NCBI GenBank assembly: GCA_014529385.2
Contig: CM043944.1
Location: 70,454,895 to 70,518,894 of the forward strand
From: Adiantum capillus-veneris
Lineage: Eukaryota; Streptophyta; Polypodiopsida; Polypodiales; Pteridaceae
Length of the DNA: 64,000 nt
Direction of reading: 5' to 3'
Numbering within the stretch: the stretch's first letter is position 1; the number at the start of each line of letters is the position of its first letter. Below the pieces are notes generated by a model, which searched no databases, was not told the DNA's origin, and was given only the letters and a program-made list of their open reading frames with translations. Positions 9,222 through 20,544 of the stretch are shown piece after piece. Both the position numbers and the translations under genes were made by a program.

Positions 9222-12200
9222 CGGTGCGAGACCTATGGGACCACATTGAAGATGGCTACCTAGAATTGTAATGGGTCTATGAGGTTGGACGTGGGTGCAT
9301 TTGAGGACAGTTTCAAAGACAAGAATATTGTATTCTTCTCAGAGACTCATCAGGCCCCTAGACAGGTGATGCCACATGTGGTGAGATACAGATGGGAGAC
9401 AGCTCACAGGACAAATGCGAGATCGAAGCATGGGAGTAGAGGTTCATGAGGAGTAGCAGTGCTATTTAGAGAGGAACTACAACCATTACTACATATTGTA
9501 CGAACAAATGATCATGCTAGATACATGTGAGTGAGACTGAGAGCTGACACAGGTCGATTCCTATGTATTGCCATATGTTACTTTCCTCCCAGTACATCAG
9601 TGTATGCTGCATCCAGAGGGCAGTCGCCTTTCTCTATTCTAGATGATGACATATGGGAGTTTTCTAGGGATGGTGATATCATTCTCCTAGGGGACTTCAA
9701 TGCCCGAACAGGCAACTCGCAGACGGCCTTCTACGACACTTCAGATGAGATGCTTAGAGACCTGGATGTGGGTGAGTTGGGACTTGACAGATGCTCAGAT
9801 GATAGAGAGCAGACGGAGTATGGGAGATACCTCATGGAAATGACGACTACACATGGATTAGCCATACTTAATGGCTTACAGTGATTTCGTGGAGCAGCCG
9901 GTTTCACATGCTTTCCACACAGACATGGGGCCAGTACAGTGGATTATGTTATGACACAACCGAGCTTTGTCCTGTGAGCTTTGTCCCGAGATTTCACAGT
10001 GGGAGCCAGGCCAGTGGGCATAGCAGTAGATCATGCTCTCTTGACACTGTCCGTTAAATTTCATTATAGTACAACCCAGACATCAGGAGGCAGGTCACAC
10101 ACCCGCTGTACATTTACACCAGAGACTGATTTCGTTTATACAGAGATCTGAGACCGTCTATTGGAAGGCACAACTGGCACAAATGGTACAGGCCTCTCAG
10201 TGGAGGAGTGCACCACTCTACTGACTGAGACACTGCATGGGACTGCATCAGTGGCATACCCACACACTCAGCCGGGCAAGAGAGGACATTCTAGGAGCAT
10301 GCCCCAGAATAGTTAGTATGATGCCAGCTTCAGAGGGATCTTCTTTTAGGAGTAATCACTTACACACAGTCTCGGATTGCTTTTCGGCGCCTTGTACGAC
10401 GGAAGAAGCGAGCTTACCTAGCTCAGATGGAGCAAGACTTAGTAGGGACTCAGGAGAGGCATGGCGACTCTTTCATGAGCACTCCCCTTCCCCAGTGATT
10501 ACTTCACCTGATGTGTGGGGCCAATATGCGACATCATTATATACGGTTCCTGGACAGGAACCCCTTCCAGACCCTACCAAGCCTTGCCCAGCTACGAGCA
10601 CTTTCTTTACACCTGAGATGGTACAAAGGGCCATCGACAGTATGAGGACCGGGAAGGCATATGATCATGACGGCCTAGTAGCGGAGCACTTTATACATGC
10701 CAGGGATATGCTAATGGATGTTCTCGCAGTGTTGTTCAATCGTGCCATGTGTGAGGGATTACCTGAGACTTGGAGGTTGTCTAATATTATGCCCATCTTC
10801 AAGGCTGGTGACCCTACAGAGCCGGGTAACTACCGCACTATTATGGTTGGACACACATTGGCACGGTTGTATGCATCTATTCTGGAGCAACACTCGAGTA
10901 ATTGGGCAGAGGGTGAGGGTGTACGAGCAAAGGGTCACGCCGGCTTCAAGAGGGGTTTCTCCACTCTTGATCATATTCTGACACTGAGGGCCATCATTGA
11001 GGAGGGCAGAGCACATGGGAGACGGATCTATTGTAGCTTTGTGGATTTTCGCAAAGCATTTGACATGGTACCAAGAGCTCGATTGATGCGCAGACTACAG
11101 GAGATGGGGGTGCCCATAGAGGTGATTTGGGGGATTATGGCTTTGTACAGATCGGTGATCGGACATGTACGCACTCTGAAAGGGGTATCTGATTTAGTTC
11201 ACTCTACTATTGGAGTGAAACAGGGCTTCCCATTGTCTCCTACTCTATTTGGTATGTATGTTGATGAGGTGTTTAATTACATTGACAGAGAGGGTGACAG
11301 AGGTGCCCAGCTGGCAGGGACGTGGATCCCATTGTTGCTATATGCTGATGATATTGTGCTGATATCTACATAAGGTATGCAACGAGGTTTGGATGCACTA
11401 CGCAGTTTTGCAGAGGATAGTGGATTGTGTGTAAACCTAGGTAAAACCAAGGTTATGATGTTTAACACCACACCGCAATGGGTCAGGAGATCAATACCTA
11501 CTTTCAAATATAGTCAGGAGATTGTGGAGTATACAGATGCATACACTTACCTGGGGGTAGTCTTTACTGGGCCGAGATTTTCTTTGAGAAGAGCAGCAGA
11601 GACTACACTAACTGGAGCTGGTGTGGCTCTAGGAGGAATGGAGAGGATGTGTTCGTAGGTTCAGTTCCAGGAACCTAGGACAAAGTTATGGCTCTTTGAT
11701 ACTTTGGTTGCCTCTACTATGTTATATGGGGTGCAGGTTTGGGGACCTTCTGTAGGGCAGGATGGTTGGAGGCGTACGGAGAATCCCCTGGTATCTATGA
11801 TATCTCGACTGATTAGAGCCAAGGCTTCCGTACCCCATGATATCATTCGAGCGGAATTAGCTGCCCCCCCTACGAAGATTGAGGCGCTTACCAGATCAGT
11901 CTCCTTTGTACACAGTCTGTGGGATACTACCAGAGACAGATATGCCAGGGTGGCTCTAGAGTCTTCCAGACAATTAGCTCTTAATGGGGATACATCATGC
12001 TGGTATGCACAGATTGCATCATGGTTTCAGACACATGGTTTCACCATGGACAAGTTGCCTCCTTTTCAATACTCTCTACAGGCACCCTTGAGGTCTCTAA
12101 CGCGGGTAGAGATTAATAGACTCATTAGTCAGGATCTGATCCAGCTGGACACGAGGAGGACTTGGATAGAGCCGATACAGGAGTTGGGCACAAAGATGGC

Positions 12201-12747
12201 TTTCTATAGAGAGCATCTTCTCCACCTCACGGGGGATGGGTTTGTGATTCGACCTAGCTATATGGACACGCATCTTTCTCATGGTTTGCGTTGTGCCATT
12301 GGCCAGATACGCAGGTCCTCACATCAGCTCGAGATTGAGACTGGAAGATTCAGAGGGACACCAACAGATAGCAAGATATGCCGCTTATGCCATCTAGAGC
12401 CAGAGACAGAGGTACATTACATATGTCATTGCAGAGTGTACTATGAGATACGAGGCCGTTTTCATTGTCTATTCAGAGAAGGTTTTGGGCCTCTATCTAG
12501 GTTCATGAGTTATGAGGATCAAAGATGTCTCTGGCTATATCTACTTGAGTTACAAAGGCATAGAGAAACTTTACTGAGGAGAGCTGAAGACAGACAACCC
12601 CAGAGACAGATCACAGATTTCTTTACACTAGATATTGTACACCCAGAAGAACAGACAGAGGAGCAGCCAGCAGTGGAGAGGTCTACCCGCACTACTGGCA
12701 TTCTCATAGACCGAGCATTGGAGCTAGGGAGATCTAGACGACCCTGA
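9222..12747 (+). pseudogene. LINE ORF2 (endonuclease + RT), copy C, multiple stops
   Basis: Same domain order as copy B: endonuclease (GDFNARTG near 9700), RT (FVDFRKAFD near 11040, KQGFPLSP near 11217, LLLYADDIVL near 11335), a CCHC finger and a C-terminal QRQITDFF. Stops include TAG at 9261-9263 (Trp in the WNCNG motif), TGA near 9449, TGA at 9528-9530 (Trp), TGA at 9882-9884, TAA at 11371-11373 beside a 6-bp deletion, TAG at 11656-11658 (Gln in sister copies) and a terminal TGA (Arg in sister copies). RT motif B has Phe for Cys. The region 9880-10450 is strongly shuffled. Confidence 0.88.
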
Positions 12748-12979
12748 TGGAGAAGAGGAGCTACACAGTTTCGAAGGAGGCTACAGCAAAGGAGGATCTC
12801 TACTTCCCTCCCATATTGTCTACACATTGTACTGCTTAGTTCACACATTTCACGCCTTTCACCTTTCACACTTTTCAGCTTAGTCTAGGATCCCGCAATA
12901 TTTATATATTTTGTTATCCTAGTTTCATTTATTTTGTTAATCTGACTTTGTATCAGATACACCTCATTGTAACTTTATG

Positions 12980-13010
12980 GTCTCATAGGTCACTTTGGCC
13001 TTTTGAAGAC
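12980..13010 (+). promoter_or_regulatory. LINE 3' terminal hairpin, copy C
   Basis: Same stem-loop as in copies A and B (loop CTT). It is followed by GTTAATATAAC and a 71-bp CT tract. Confidence 0.7.
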
Positions 13011-13029
13011 GTTAATATAACATTTCATT

Positions 13030-13032
<3 letters not shown>

Positions 13033-13103
<71 letters not shown>
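13033..13103 (+). repeat. (CT)n tail of LINE copy C / start of copy D
   Basis: About 35 CT units. LINE copy D begins at the next base, in the middle of its ORF2. Confidence 0.95.
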
Positions 13104-13105
<2 letters not shown>

Positions 13106-13107
13106 AG

Positions 13108-14502
13108 ATGGTGGAGCAGGTACGGTCTTATGTATACTTAGGAGTGACTTTTACAGGCCCGTGCTTCTCATTGAAGCAAGCAACAGATGCTAGGTTGGAC
13201 AGGGGCTTCGCAGCTTTGGGGAGGCTTGAGAGGCAGTGTGCTCATGTACAGTTTCAGGAGCCACGCACGAAGCTTTGGTTGTTCGATTCGTTGGTCACCC
13301 CGGCATTGTTGTATGGATCCATGGTGTGGGAGCCTAGCCTCAGTACAGAGAAGTGGAGGCGTATGGAGAGACCACTAGTTACAATGATTGCACAGATGAT
13401 CTGGTGCAAGGCATCAATACCACATGCTATTGTCAGAGCTGAGATGGTAGCATCCTCCATAGTGACAGAGGCCATATTTCAGAGTGTGACAGGCCTACAT
13501 CGCATATGGGAGCTCCCCCCAGAGAGATATTCGAGATTGGCACTAGATTCCTTCAGACAGTTAGCAGAAGATGGGGTTCATGATTGTTGGTATGCACAGA
13601 TGCAGACATGGTTTGGGAGGCATGGACTACAGATGGATGCACTTCCACCCTTCCAGTATAGCTTGGACTATCCGCACCTCCAGCTTACGCGCATTGAGCG
13701 CAACCGGGTGATCAGATCAGATATTGTGCAGCTGGAGACAGAAAGGACCTGGCAGCGACCTCCAGAGCCATTAGGCACGAATATGGCCCATTACAGGGAC
13801 CACTTCTTGCATGTTTCGTTGGAGGGTTTTGTGATTCGGCCAGCATACATGGATGTACATCTCTCACATGGGTTGCGCAGTGCCATTGGACAGATTCGTA
13901 CCTCCTCCCATCAACTACGCATCGAGACAGGCAGATACATGCAAATGGCTCGGACAGATAGGACATGTCAGCTATGCCACCAAGAGGTGGAATCTGAGGA
14001 GCATTACATTTGCCGCTGCATAGTCTATTACGAGATCAGGGGGAGATACCATTGCCTTTTCAGAGAGGGCTTTGGACCATTACGTCGGGTGATGGATTAT
14101 GAGGACCAGAGATGCCTCGGACTCTTTTTACTAGAACTGAGGAGGCACAGGGACAAACTATTACAAGACAGTTCTCCACCAACAGATCGACAGCGCACTA
14201 TGCGTGACTTCTTTAGTAGAGAGGGAGAGGACCTTGGGACACAGACTCCGTCTATGGATACAACCACACCCCCAGGACCACGCCATCGAGGCCTAGAGGA
14301 GTCTGTCTTGATCAGGCCACTGCACAGGGTCGTACTCGCCGTCCTCGACCACCCGGGCCTCGACCCAGACCCCGCCATTTGCACCAAATCAGAGGCATCA
14401 TCGCTCAACATCGGAGACGAGTGCCACCTTTCAGAGACCTCTCTATACTGGATCTACCCATCTGGGATATCCTGGGATAGAGGACAAGGAGATAGAAGTT
14501 GA
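13108..14502 (+). pseudogene. LINE ORF2 C-terminal half, copy D
   Basis: An open frame of 464 codons starting just after the RT core (VRSYVYLGVTFTGP) and running through the thumb-like region and the CCHC finger (CQLCH ... HYICRC, near 13965). The segment QRTMRDFF replaces QRQITDFF and still fits the PCNA-interaction consensus. Near 14280 the frame shifts: the Arg-rich tail expected in this family is readable in another frame. Not functional, because RT and endonuclease are missing. Confidence 0.87.
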
Positions 14503-14656
14503 TGGTCAGATTTGGATGGGATCAGTCATGTATTTGTACATATTCTCAGTTTTAGCTTAGTTTTAGCTTTGTAGACTCAAACATCACTATGATGTTGAGT
14601 AGATCTTTTTTCTGTTTCAGTAGACGAGAGATGTATTACCAGATGTATAGTTTCTT

Positions 14657-14687
14657 GTCTCATGGGCCATTTTGGCTCTTTCGAGAC
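14657..14687 (+). promoter_or_regulatory. LINE 3' terminal hairpin, copy D (covarying)
   Basis: A 31-nt stem-loop with the outer stem GTCTC/GAGAC (one pair longer than in copies A-C) and the inner stem GGGCCA/TGGCTC. Relative to the other copies the first inner pair changes from A-T to G-C on both sides, and a T-G pair becomes C-G. The structure is kept while the sequence changes. Confidence 0.75.
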
Positions 14688-14724
14688 GTTAATATATCTT
14701 TCTTTCTTTCTTTCTCTCTCTCTC

Positions 14725-14929
14725 ACAGCAACAGTGGAAGATTACAGCTTTCTTTCAATCACAGACAGAGGAGTCCAAGCAGCCCCAGCAACATAACAAC
14801 ACCAAAGGCACTAGAGGCATACTGCTTGATCGGGCGATAGAGTTGGGGCGGTCACGTCGCCCACGGATGAGGGGGTCCTCTCGACATCGACGCAGATTGC
14901 GACAGAGGATCCATACTGGCGCGACATAG
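14725..14929 (+). pseudogene. LINE ORF2 C-terminal remnant, copy E
   Basis: A 5'-truncated fragment directly after the CT tail of copy D. The frame 14726-14929 encodes QQQWKITAFF (PCNA-interaction consensus) followed by the family tail LLDRAIELGRSRRPR and an Arg-rich end, then TAG. No hairpin or CT tail is seen downstream, so the 3' end is lost or diverged. Confidence 0.8.
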
Positions 14930-15480
14930 GAGCCATCCCGACAGAGTGCCTACCTTGGAGGACATTGAATCTAAGAATTGGATAGTGTAAGGGGGTACCA
15001 TGGTTGGAGAAAGACTCCGATAAGTAGAGAGGGCAGTGAATTTTGCAGGGAGGGGATTCTGATGGAGAGGATGGCCAAGGAGGTGCGGCGGAGCTATGAA
15101 TGCGATGCATGTATACCATGGTGGATGAAGATGCCGCTGAAAAATTGATAGGACTTATGCAAGGTGCAAGCGGGTGTGCTACTGAGTGTGCTGCAGGTAA
15201 TGTGCGCGTGTGGGGTAAACTTGCAGAAAGACTTTGAGTGTGCTAATTGTGAAGTGGGTGTGTTTGCAGAGTGTGCAAGTCCTAATTGTGAATTGTGTGT
15301 GTTTGCAAAGTGGAGATTTACAATATAATATGTAGTGTGGGTAGGGTTGTCAGGTATCCTCCTGATCAATACTCGCAATTGCAGGCTCGAATGGGGCTAA
15401 TTGCCACGCTGGCTGATGTTGTAAAATTAGCATTAATCAAAGGTTTACTTTTTTTATTAACTATCGCTGGTTTTTCCACA
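14930..15480. other. No gene recognised
   Basis: Mixed-composition sequence between the LINE array and the copia remnant, with short imperfect repeats (GTGTGCTAATTGTGAA and TGCAAGTCCTAATTGTGAA, about 15236-15300). No coding signal found. Confidence 0.5.
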
Positions 15481-15489
15481 TCAGCTGAA

Positions 15490-18120
15490 GGTAAAAAAAT
15501 CTTTTCGTGAGATGAGCTATGGGCAACGTGAGTAGCTCTGTGTCCCAATGTGGGGCTGATAGGAGGAAGGGGGTTTATGGAGAGGCTCCTATTGGTAGTT
15601 GAGGCTGCATGAGCTGCATCAGATGTGGGTGAAATGCAATGTCCGAGGGAGGGGGGGGGGGGCTTCGCCGGGTGCGCAAGAGGAGGCGGCTCAGTACAAG
15701 GGGCCATGAGTGTAGATGGGAGCGAGGATGGTGACTGTTGCAAAAGCTGCTTCTCATGAAAGACAGCAGAGCGACTATGTAAGAAGCGGCGAGCAGAGGG
15801 TTGGTAGAGGCAATACGCTTTCACACCAAAGCGATCACCATAGAAAACGAAGATGCTTTTGATAGCACGAGACGCGAGCTTTGTTGATGGCCAGGTATCC
15901 AAGGCATAAGCCGGAGAACCAAAAATGCGAAGATGTGAAATATCACGTGGGTGGCCGAACCATAGTGTGTAGGGTGTGGTGACTGGATTGGCGGTGCTGA
16001 CGAGCCAATTCTGGAAGTAGCAAGCGGTGGCGACCGCTTCCTCCCAATATGCAAGTGAGCAGTGATGAGCCAATTCTGGAGGTAGCAAGCAGTGGCAACA
16101 GCTTCCTCCCAATATGCAAGTGAGAGGTGTGTAGCTTGGACCACGGTGCATGCAGCATCCATAAGTGTGCGATTCTTGCGTTCTGCAACACCATTTTGTT
16201 GTAGACAATCGGAGATAGTAAACTCATGTCGAATCCTAGCTTCTTGGCACAGTTGGAATTCACGAGAAGTGTACTCTCCCCCGTTGTCAATACGTAGCTT
16301 CTAGATCTGGCGATCATGTTGATTTTCCACTTCTTGCTTGTAATGTCTGAACATGTCGATGACAGATGATTTGGGCGCCAAAAAATAGATTCATGTGAAG
16401 CGAGAATAGTCATTTATGCAATTGAGAAAGTACTTGTTTCCAGTGAGAGAGTTGGTGGGCATGGGACCACAAAGATCAGAGTGAATGAGTTCTAAAGCTG
16501 ATGTGGCTCATGTGTGACTGCAAGGAAATGGTTGCTGATGAGCTTTAGCTAATGCACAAGCTTCACAAAAAGTGAGAGGAGAGCTAGATGAAAACCTATG
16601 ACAAGCTTGCGATTTTTGACTTTTTGTAAGATATGACTAGATGCGTGTCCTAAGCGATAATGTCATTTAGTGGTAGTAGGCTGTAGCTTGTGCAGGGGTA
16701 TGTGCAGATAATGCAAGTGAATGTGCATAAGAGCTAGAAGTGCCAAGCGGATAGAGAGGACCTTTCCTTGCAACATGAAGTGTTATGATTTTCCGAAAGA
16801 GTCTTGAGCAAGAAGTTTGCAACTACTTTTAGTGAATTGGAGGTTGACACCTTGTAAGCTCACTAACAGAAATGAGATTCTTTGTAAGTCCTGGAACATA
16901 ATAGACATTAGAAATGGTTGTCTTGCAACCATTGAAGATTGTGATCTCCACATCTCCATATGCTTTTGCAAGCTGTATGCTGTCATCTCCAAGAGAGACC
17001 TCAAGTGGGCGGCCTGAGTACTTGACATTGGTGAGCCACTCATAGTGATGAGTCATGTGATGAGTGGCACCAGTGTCAAGGAGCCAAGTATCTGGTGAAG
17101 AACAACTTATAGTAGCAGCATATAATTGAAGAGGTGCATGATAGGTATCACCTGAGTAATTTGTAATCTCTGTGGAGTGAACTTGAGCTCGATGAGTACC
17201 ACCATGAGGATATTAGTTACCACCCGGAGTTACCATAGTAAGATGTTGGGTTCCCCCCTTGAGGATAATACCCTTGCGGAGCAGGGAGGAGATTGTTGCT
17301 TGGATTTGCAATCTTTTTCGAGGTGGCCATAGCGATGACACTTGTTGCAATGTTTTTGTTGCTTCTTTGGGCCGTGGTGTTGATGCTGCTTGGACGAAAA
17401 TTGAGGCTTCTTGGTATCCTTATGGTGTTTTGTGGTCCTAGCTGTAGTAGCAAGTGCTACAGACTTCCGAGAGCCAGAGCTTTGCTCTCGTAGAGTCTCC
17501 TCTTGCTAAATCTTAGCCACCAAACCTTGGAGTTGCAGGTTCTCCACAGTGGCTTGGATGGTAATAAATGCTCTCCAAGAAGCGGGCAGAGCAGCGAGTA
17601 GAAGCATAGACTGCAACTACCCGGGGATCTCTAATGCAGAGATAAGGACCTCATCAAGAAGGGCCTGCCAGTATCTAGTAATTTGGCAGTGACTTCATGT
17701 TCCTGCATGTTGGTGTTGACGAGTCTCTTGATAAGGGAGACTCAATAGAGGAGGTCAGTATGCTTGTAGCTACGCTCAAAGAATTGGCTCAAGCATTGGT
17801 AAGATTTTTTACCACTTGCACTTGCCTGTCATGGCAGTGCTGTATGAGCTCCACTTGAGCACTTATATCTCGGGCTTTCCATGCTTCATATGCCTCGATC
17901 TCACCACGAGGTGCTGGTTCTTTGGGTGACTCTGGCACAAGGGTCATGCTTGAGATAATATCTCAAAGACGGAGTTGCTTGATACAAAGCTCCGTTCACA
18001 ACTTCCATAATTGGTAGTTTGTACCATTGAGCTTATCTATGGTGTGCGCGGCTTGTAAAAGTTAGAAAAAGCAAAAGAGGAAGCTATGTCAGCCATTGCA
18101 AGGTTCCGGATTCCTTGAAA
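15490..18120 (-). pseudogene. copia gag-protease-integrase, frameshifted
   Basis: Read right to left. The gag-like N-terminus begins near 18100. A zinc knuckle HCNKCHRYGHLEKDC lies at about 17365-17320. The protease is at about 17100-16820 with active site LLDTGATHHM and IISVSEL-type end. The GAG-pre-integrase motif WHYRLGHASSH is near 16660. The integrase core follows with LRIDNGGEYTS, NGVAERKNRTLMDAA and YWEEAVATACYLQNW. Many frameshifts and stops. A 65-bp direct tandem duplication at 16003-16132 repeats the AYWEEAVATACYLQNW segment and breaks the frame. RT and RNase H are absent. Confidence 0.85.
16003..16132 (-). repeat. 65-bp tandem duplication inside copia integrase
   Basis: Two imperfect 65-bp copies (starting at 16003 and 16068) begin AGCCAATTCTGGA on the plus strand. 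The length is not a multiple of three, so it frameshifts the integrase. Confidence 0.8.
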
Positions 18121-18192
18121 TGGAGAGGCTAGCTTAATGGGCTCAAGATGCTAGAGGGAGCTCAAGAGTGAATGCTAATGAAGATTAGTGGA

Positions 18193-18204
18193 GCTCTGAC
18201 ACCA
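18193..18204 (-). promoter_or_regulatory. copia primer binding site
   Basis: On the minus strand TGGTGTCAGAGC directly follows the LTR end TTTCCACA. It differs by one base from the common initiator-tRNA-Met site TGGTATCAGAGC. Confidence 0.75.
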
Positions 18205-18577
18205 TGTGGAAACTAATCAACTTTAACCTTAACACTAACTGAAAGAGATAACTGAATAGAGACAAGCCTGAATGACAAGACAAATAGAAGAGAACACACC
18301 AAGACTGATTTCACTACTGATGATAAAATGACAAGATACAATGTCTTTATATACAATCCTACAAGAGGTGCTAGGTGTGGTAGGTGTGATTGGGATTACT
18401 TGTAAAGTGACTACAATGAAGGGAAAGTAAATCCCATTGATCAAGGGTAGGTAATCCCATTGATCTAGGATAGGTGAATCTAGATCTAGAAAGTAAAGGC
18501 AAAGTAGGTGAATCTAATCCACCATTACAACTCAATACAAGGATGACTTGGGAGCCTATTCACAAGATAATTCAACA
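18205..18577 (-). repeat. copia 5' LTR (373 bp)
   Basis: On the minus strand it runs from TGTTGAATTATC to TTTCCACA, with the usual TG/CA ends. A TATA-like box TATATAAAG is at about 18353-18345. The primer binding site follows immediately. Confidence 0.78.
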
Positions 18578-18739
18578 TAATAGTAGTGCTGGAACATAAT
18601 TTGTTTTAGCTTTGAAATACATAGAAATGGAACCCTGTAATCATGCAGCTAGTGTGTAGAGAACATGAGGTGTCTCCTGAGTACCATACAGAGTTAGAGC
18701 CAACAGTACCCATAAACTAGAGAAAGCAAGCAACTTTAC

Positions 18740-18955
18740 CTTACAATGAAGTATTCCATTATGTAGACCTGTTGCTTGAAAACCAAACGGTCTTGCAGAT
18801 GCTCCCAAAAATGTCACACTTGGACACCATATGTTTGTGTGTGAGTAAAGGTACACAAAATTTTGATTGCTTTCTGCAAGAATAAAAATCTGACTGTCAT
18901 TCACATCCCAAAGAACTGCTTCTAAAGCTCCTTTGAATCCTGTTACTGGCAGCAC
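18740..18955 (-). CDS. IFT144: IFT144/WDR19-like exon (third visible)
   Basis: A 72-codon phase-0 exon with acceptor ..TGCAG at 18956 and donor GTAAAG at 18739. It encodes VLPVTGFKGALEAVLWD ... NFVYLYSHTNI ... VTFLGAS ... TGLHNGILHCK. This follows the order of the WD-repeat/TPR boundary region of WDR19 (IKGVLWE ... VYTYVFHKDTI ... ILAGST ... LLLYNGELTCQ in the human protein). IFT144 is a retrograde intraflagellar-transport IFT-A subunit needed for cilia. The recognition rests on remembered family sequence, not on a search. No stop or frameshift is seen. Confidence 0.72.
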
Positions 18956-19221
18956 CTGCATGAATTTTGACATCTCTTTCAAAGAGTTGTACCAAGAAAT
19001 TTGACTACAGCATATTACTCTTCCTGAATCTTGTCCTTGAGCTCTTTCTGAATCTCATCGTTCAATATGCCTTTGCAAAGGTTCCTATTAACAAGGCTAG
19101 CAATAGTGCAGAACCAAGAACTACTATAGTTCGTCATGACATAAAAAAGACACAACGAAAGGCTTGGCAATGAGGAATTCCTTGAGAAAAAAAATGTCAA
19201 AAATACAAAACCATGGAGAAC

Positions 19222-19306
19222 CTGATCGTTGAAGGGATTGAAGAGGTAAATCGAATGATGTTCATCTTCAAAAACCAAACGAGAGCCACATGGGTTGAGC
19301 CAGAGA
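19222..19306 (-). CDS. IFT144: IFT144/WDR19-like exon (second visible)
   Basis: An 85-nt exon with acceptor GTGCAG and donor CAG|GTTCTC. It encodes LWLNPCGSRLVFEDE then IYLFNPFNDQ, matching the family motif NGTRLVFIDE ... VNDA. Its first base completes an Arg codon begun (CG) by the exon at 27633-27910. It ends in phase 0 and joins the exon at 18740-18955 in phase. Confidence 0.72.
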
Positions 19307-19880
19307 CTGCACATCGAAAAAAAAGATGTTTAAATACACCACCTTTGACACATAAGCACTAAAAACCAGCCTATGTGTTAGTGGATCTAAAGATTATGCT
19401 TAGCTTAGAGCGATACATATCCTATCCAGTTTTATTATTTTACAGTGGACACTTTCTCAATGCCTCTACCAAGCCTGCTGCAACCCACAACTTATATCTC
19501 ATAAGAAAAAAAAACTACTAAATATTAAGGTGCCAATTGAAAAGTAAAATAACCTTGTGCGTTTTGCAACTGGCAATATTATTCCATCACAGACAATGAA
19601 AGCCTTGCAGAAGAGTACATCTCAATATTTTCTTGCTACTATGCAGCCTTTTTTTGTACAAACAAGATCCTTCTATTAGTTTTTAAACTGCCTAATGGGT
19701 TACGGCTACCCTATCCAGAGGGTACACTTTACAACAAAAAAGAGGGGGGGAGACTCCTGCAATGAAAGACAAAATCACAAAATGTGAGGTGGGAAGAATC
19801 ATGCAAGTGGCCTGTAGTGCCAATAAATGTCATGATCCACCATGCGAGGATTATGTATACTAATCCTAGAGAGATTAAGT

Positions 19881-20466
19881 TGTAGCGCGGATAATGTGTC
19901 GTGCTCTCTACAGTGTGGGTGCCCCTCAGTGCAATGTGCGTGACAATCTCACTCAAACCAATGGAAACTCTCTCAAGCAGAATGAAACACAGAAACAAGG
20001 GATAACAACAGAGACACAACAGTGGACCAGAACATGTGGACTCGACTAGCTCAAAGAACCATGTACAGACTCTGGCGTGGCAGCACACTCAGCTCCAGCC
20101 CAGGACTCATAGGTACAATGGGGTGTCGAGGCTCAGATGTGCAGGGATGATGAAGATGTGCTCTGTGCATAGACTCACTGCCCTCTCGACGATGCTGGAC
20201 CAAAGGTGAAGAAAAATGATAAGATAACCAACCGCTACTACTCATATGTACCACCGTAAAGAGCCACCAACGGCTCATAAATGTCAGCCATGTGGTGACC
20301 TGGCCACGAGGTCCACTAGGCCACCGTCGGTCATCGATAGGTACCCTGCCACGTGTCACTCCCAGACCAGACGTCCGTCCAGAGGGTCCGTCCAGTGTGA
20401 ACCAGTCCCAGTGTAACCCACTGTCCAATTGTATGTCGTGTGAAGTGACACTGTAGCCTTGCTACA
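19881..20466 (-). repeat. 3' LTR of the gene-carrying element
   Basis: 586 bp, differing from the other LTR at only a small number of positions by eye (for example TGTAGCGCGG against TGTAACGCGG), which suggests a fairly recent insertion. Ends TGTAGC/GCTACA. Confidence 0.92.
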
Positions 20467-20544
20467 GGTTGCCCCGCACAAGACCGCTCACCGTCTCGGT
20501 GAGAGGAATACTGAAAAAACTGTGAAAGAAAACCACTAGGTGCT

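Larger units (their letters stand above)
8196..13103 (+). mobile_element. LINE copy C, near full length, degraded
   Basis: It starts at the end of the CT tract of copy B with almost no leader (about 30 bp to the first ATG, against 230 bp in copy B), so the 5' end is truncated or of another subfamily. It carries ORF1, ORF2, a 3' UTR, the family hairpin (12980-13010) and a long CT tail (13033-13103). Both ORFs contain stops and frameshifts. Confidence 0.88.
13104..14724 (+). mobile_element. LINE copy D, 5'-truncated, divergent subfamily
   Basis: A 1.6-kb 5'-truncated copy that joins the CT tract of copy C directly. It carries the ORF2 C-terminal half, a 3' UTR, a hairpin variant (14657-14687) and a short TTTC/CT tail (about 14697-14724). 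Its protein differs clearly from copies A-C, so it is an older or separate subfamily. Confidence 0.87.
15485..18577 (-). mobile_element. Truncated Ty1/copia retrotransposon
   Basis: A copia element read on the minus strand. It has a 5' LTR (18577-18205), a primer binding site, a gag remnant, a CCHC knuckle, protease, a GAG-pre-integrase segment and the integrase core. It stops near 15485 before the RT, and no 3' LTR is present. It lies downstream of the IFT144 exon 18740-18955, probably inside the next intron. Confidence 0.85.
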
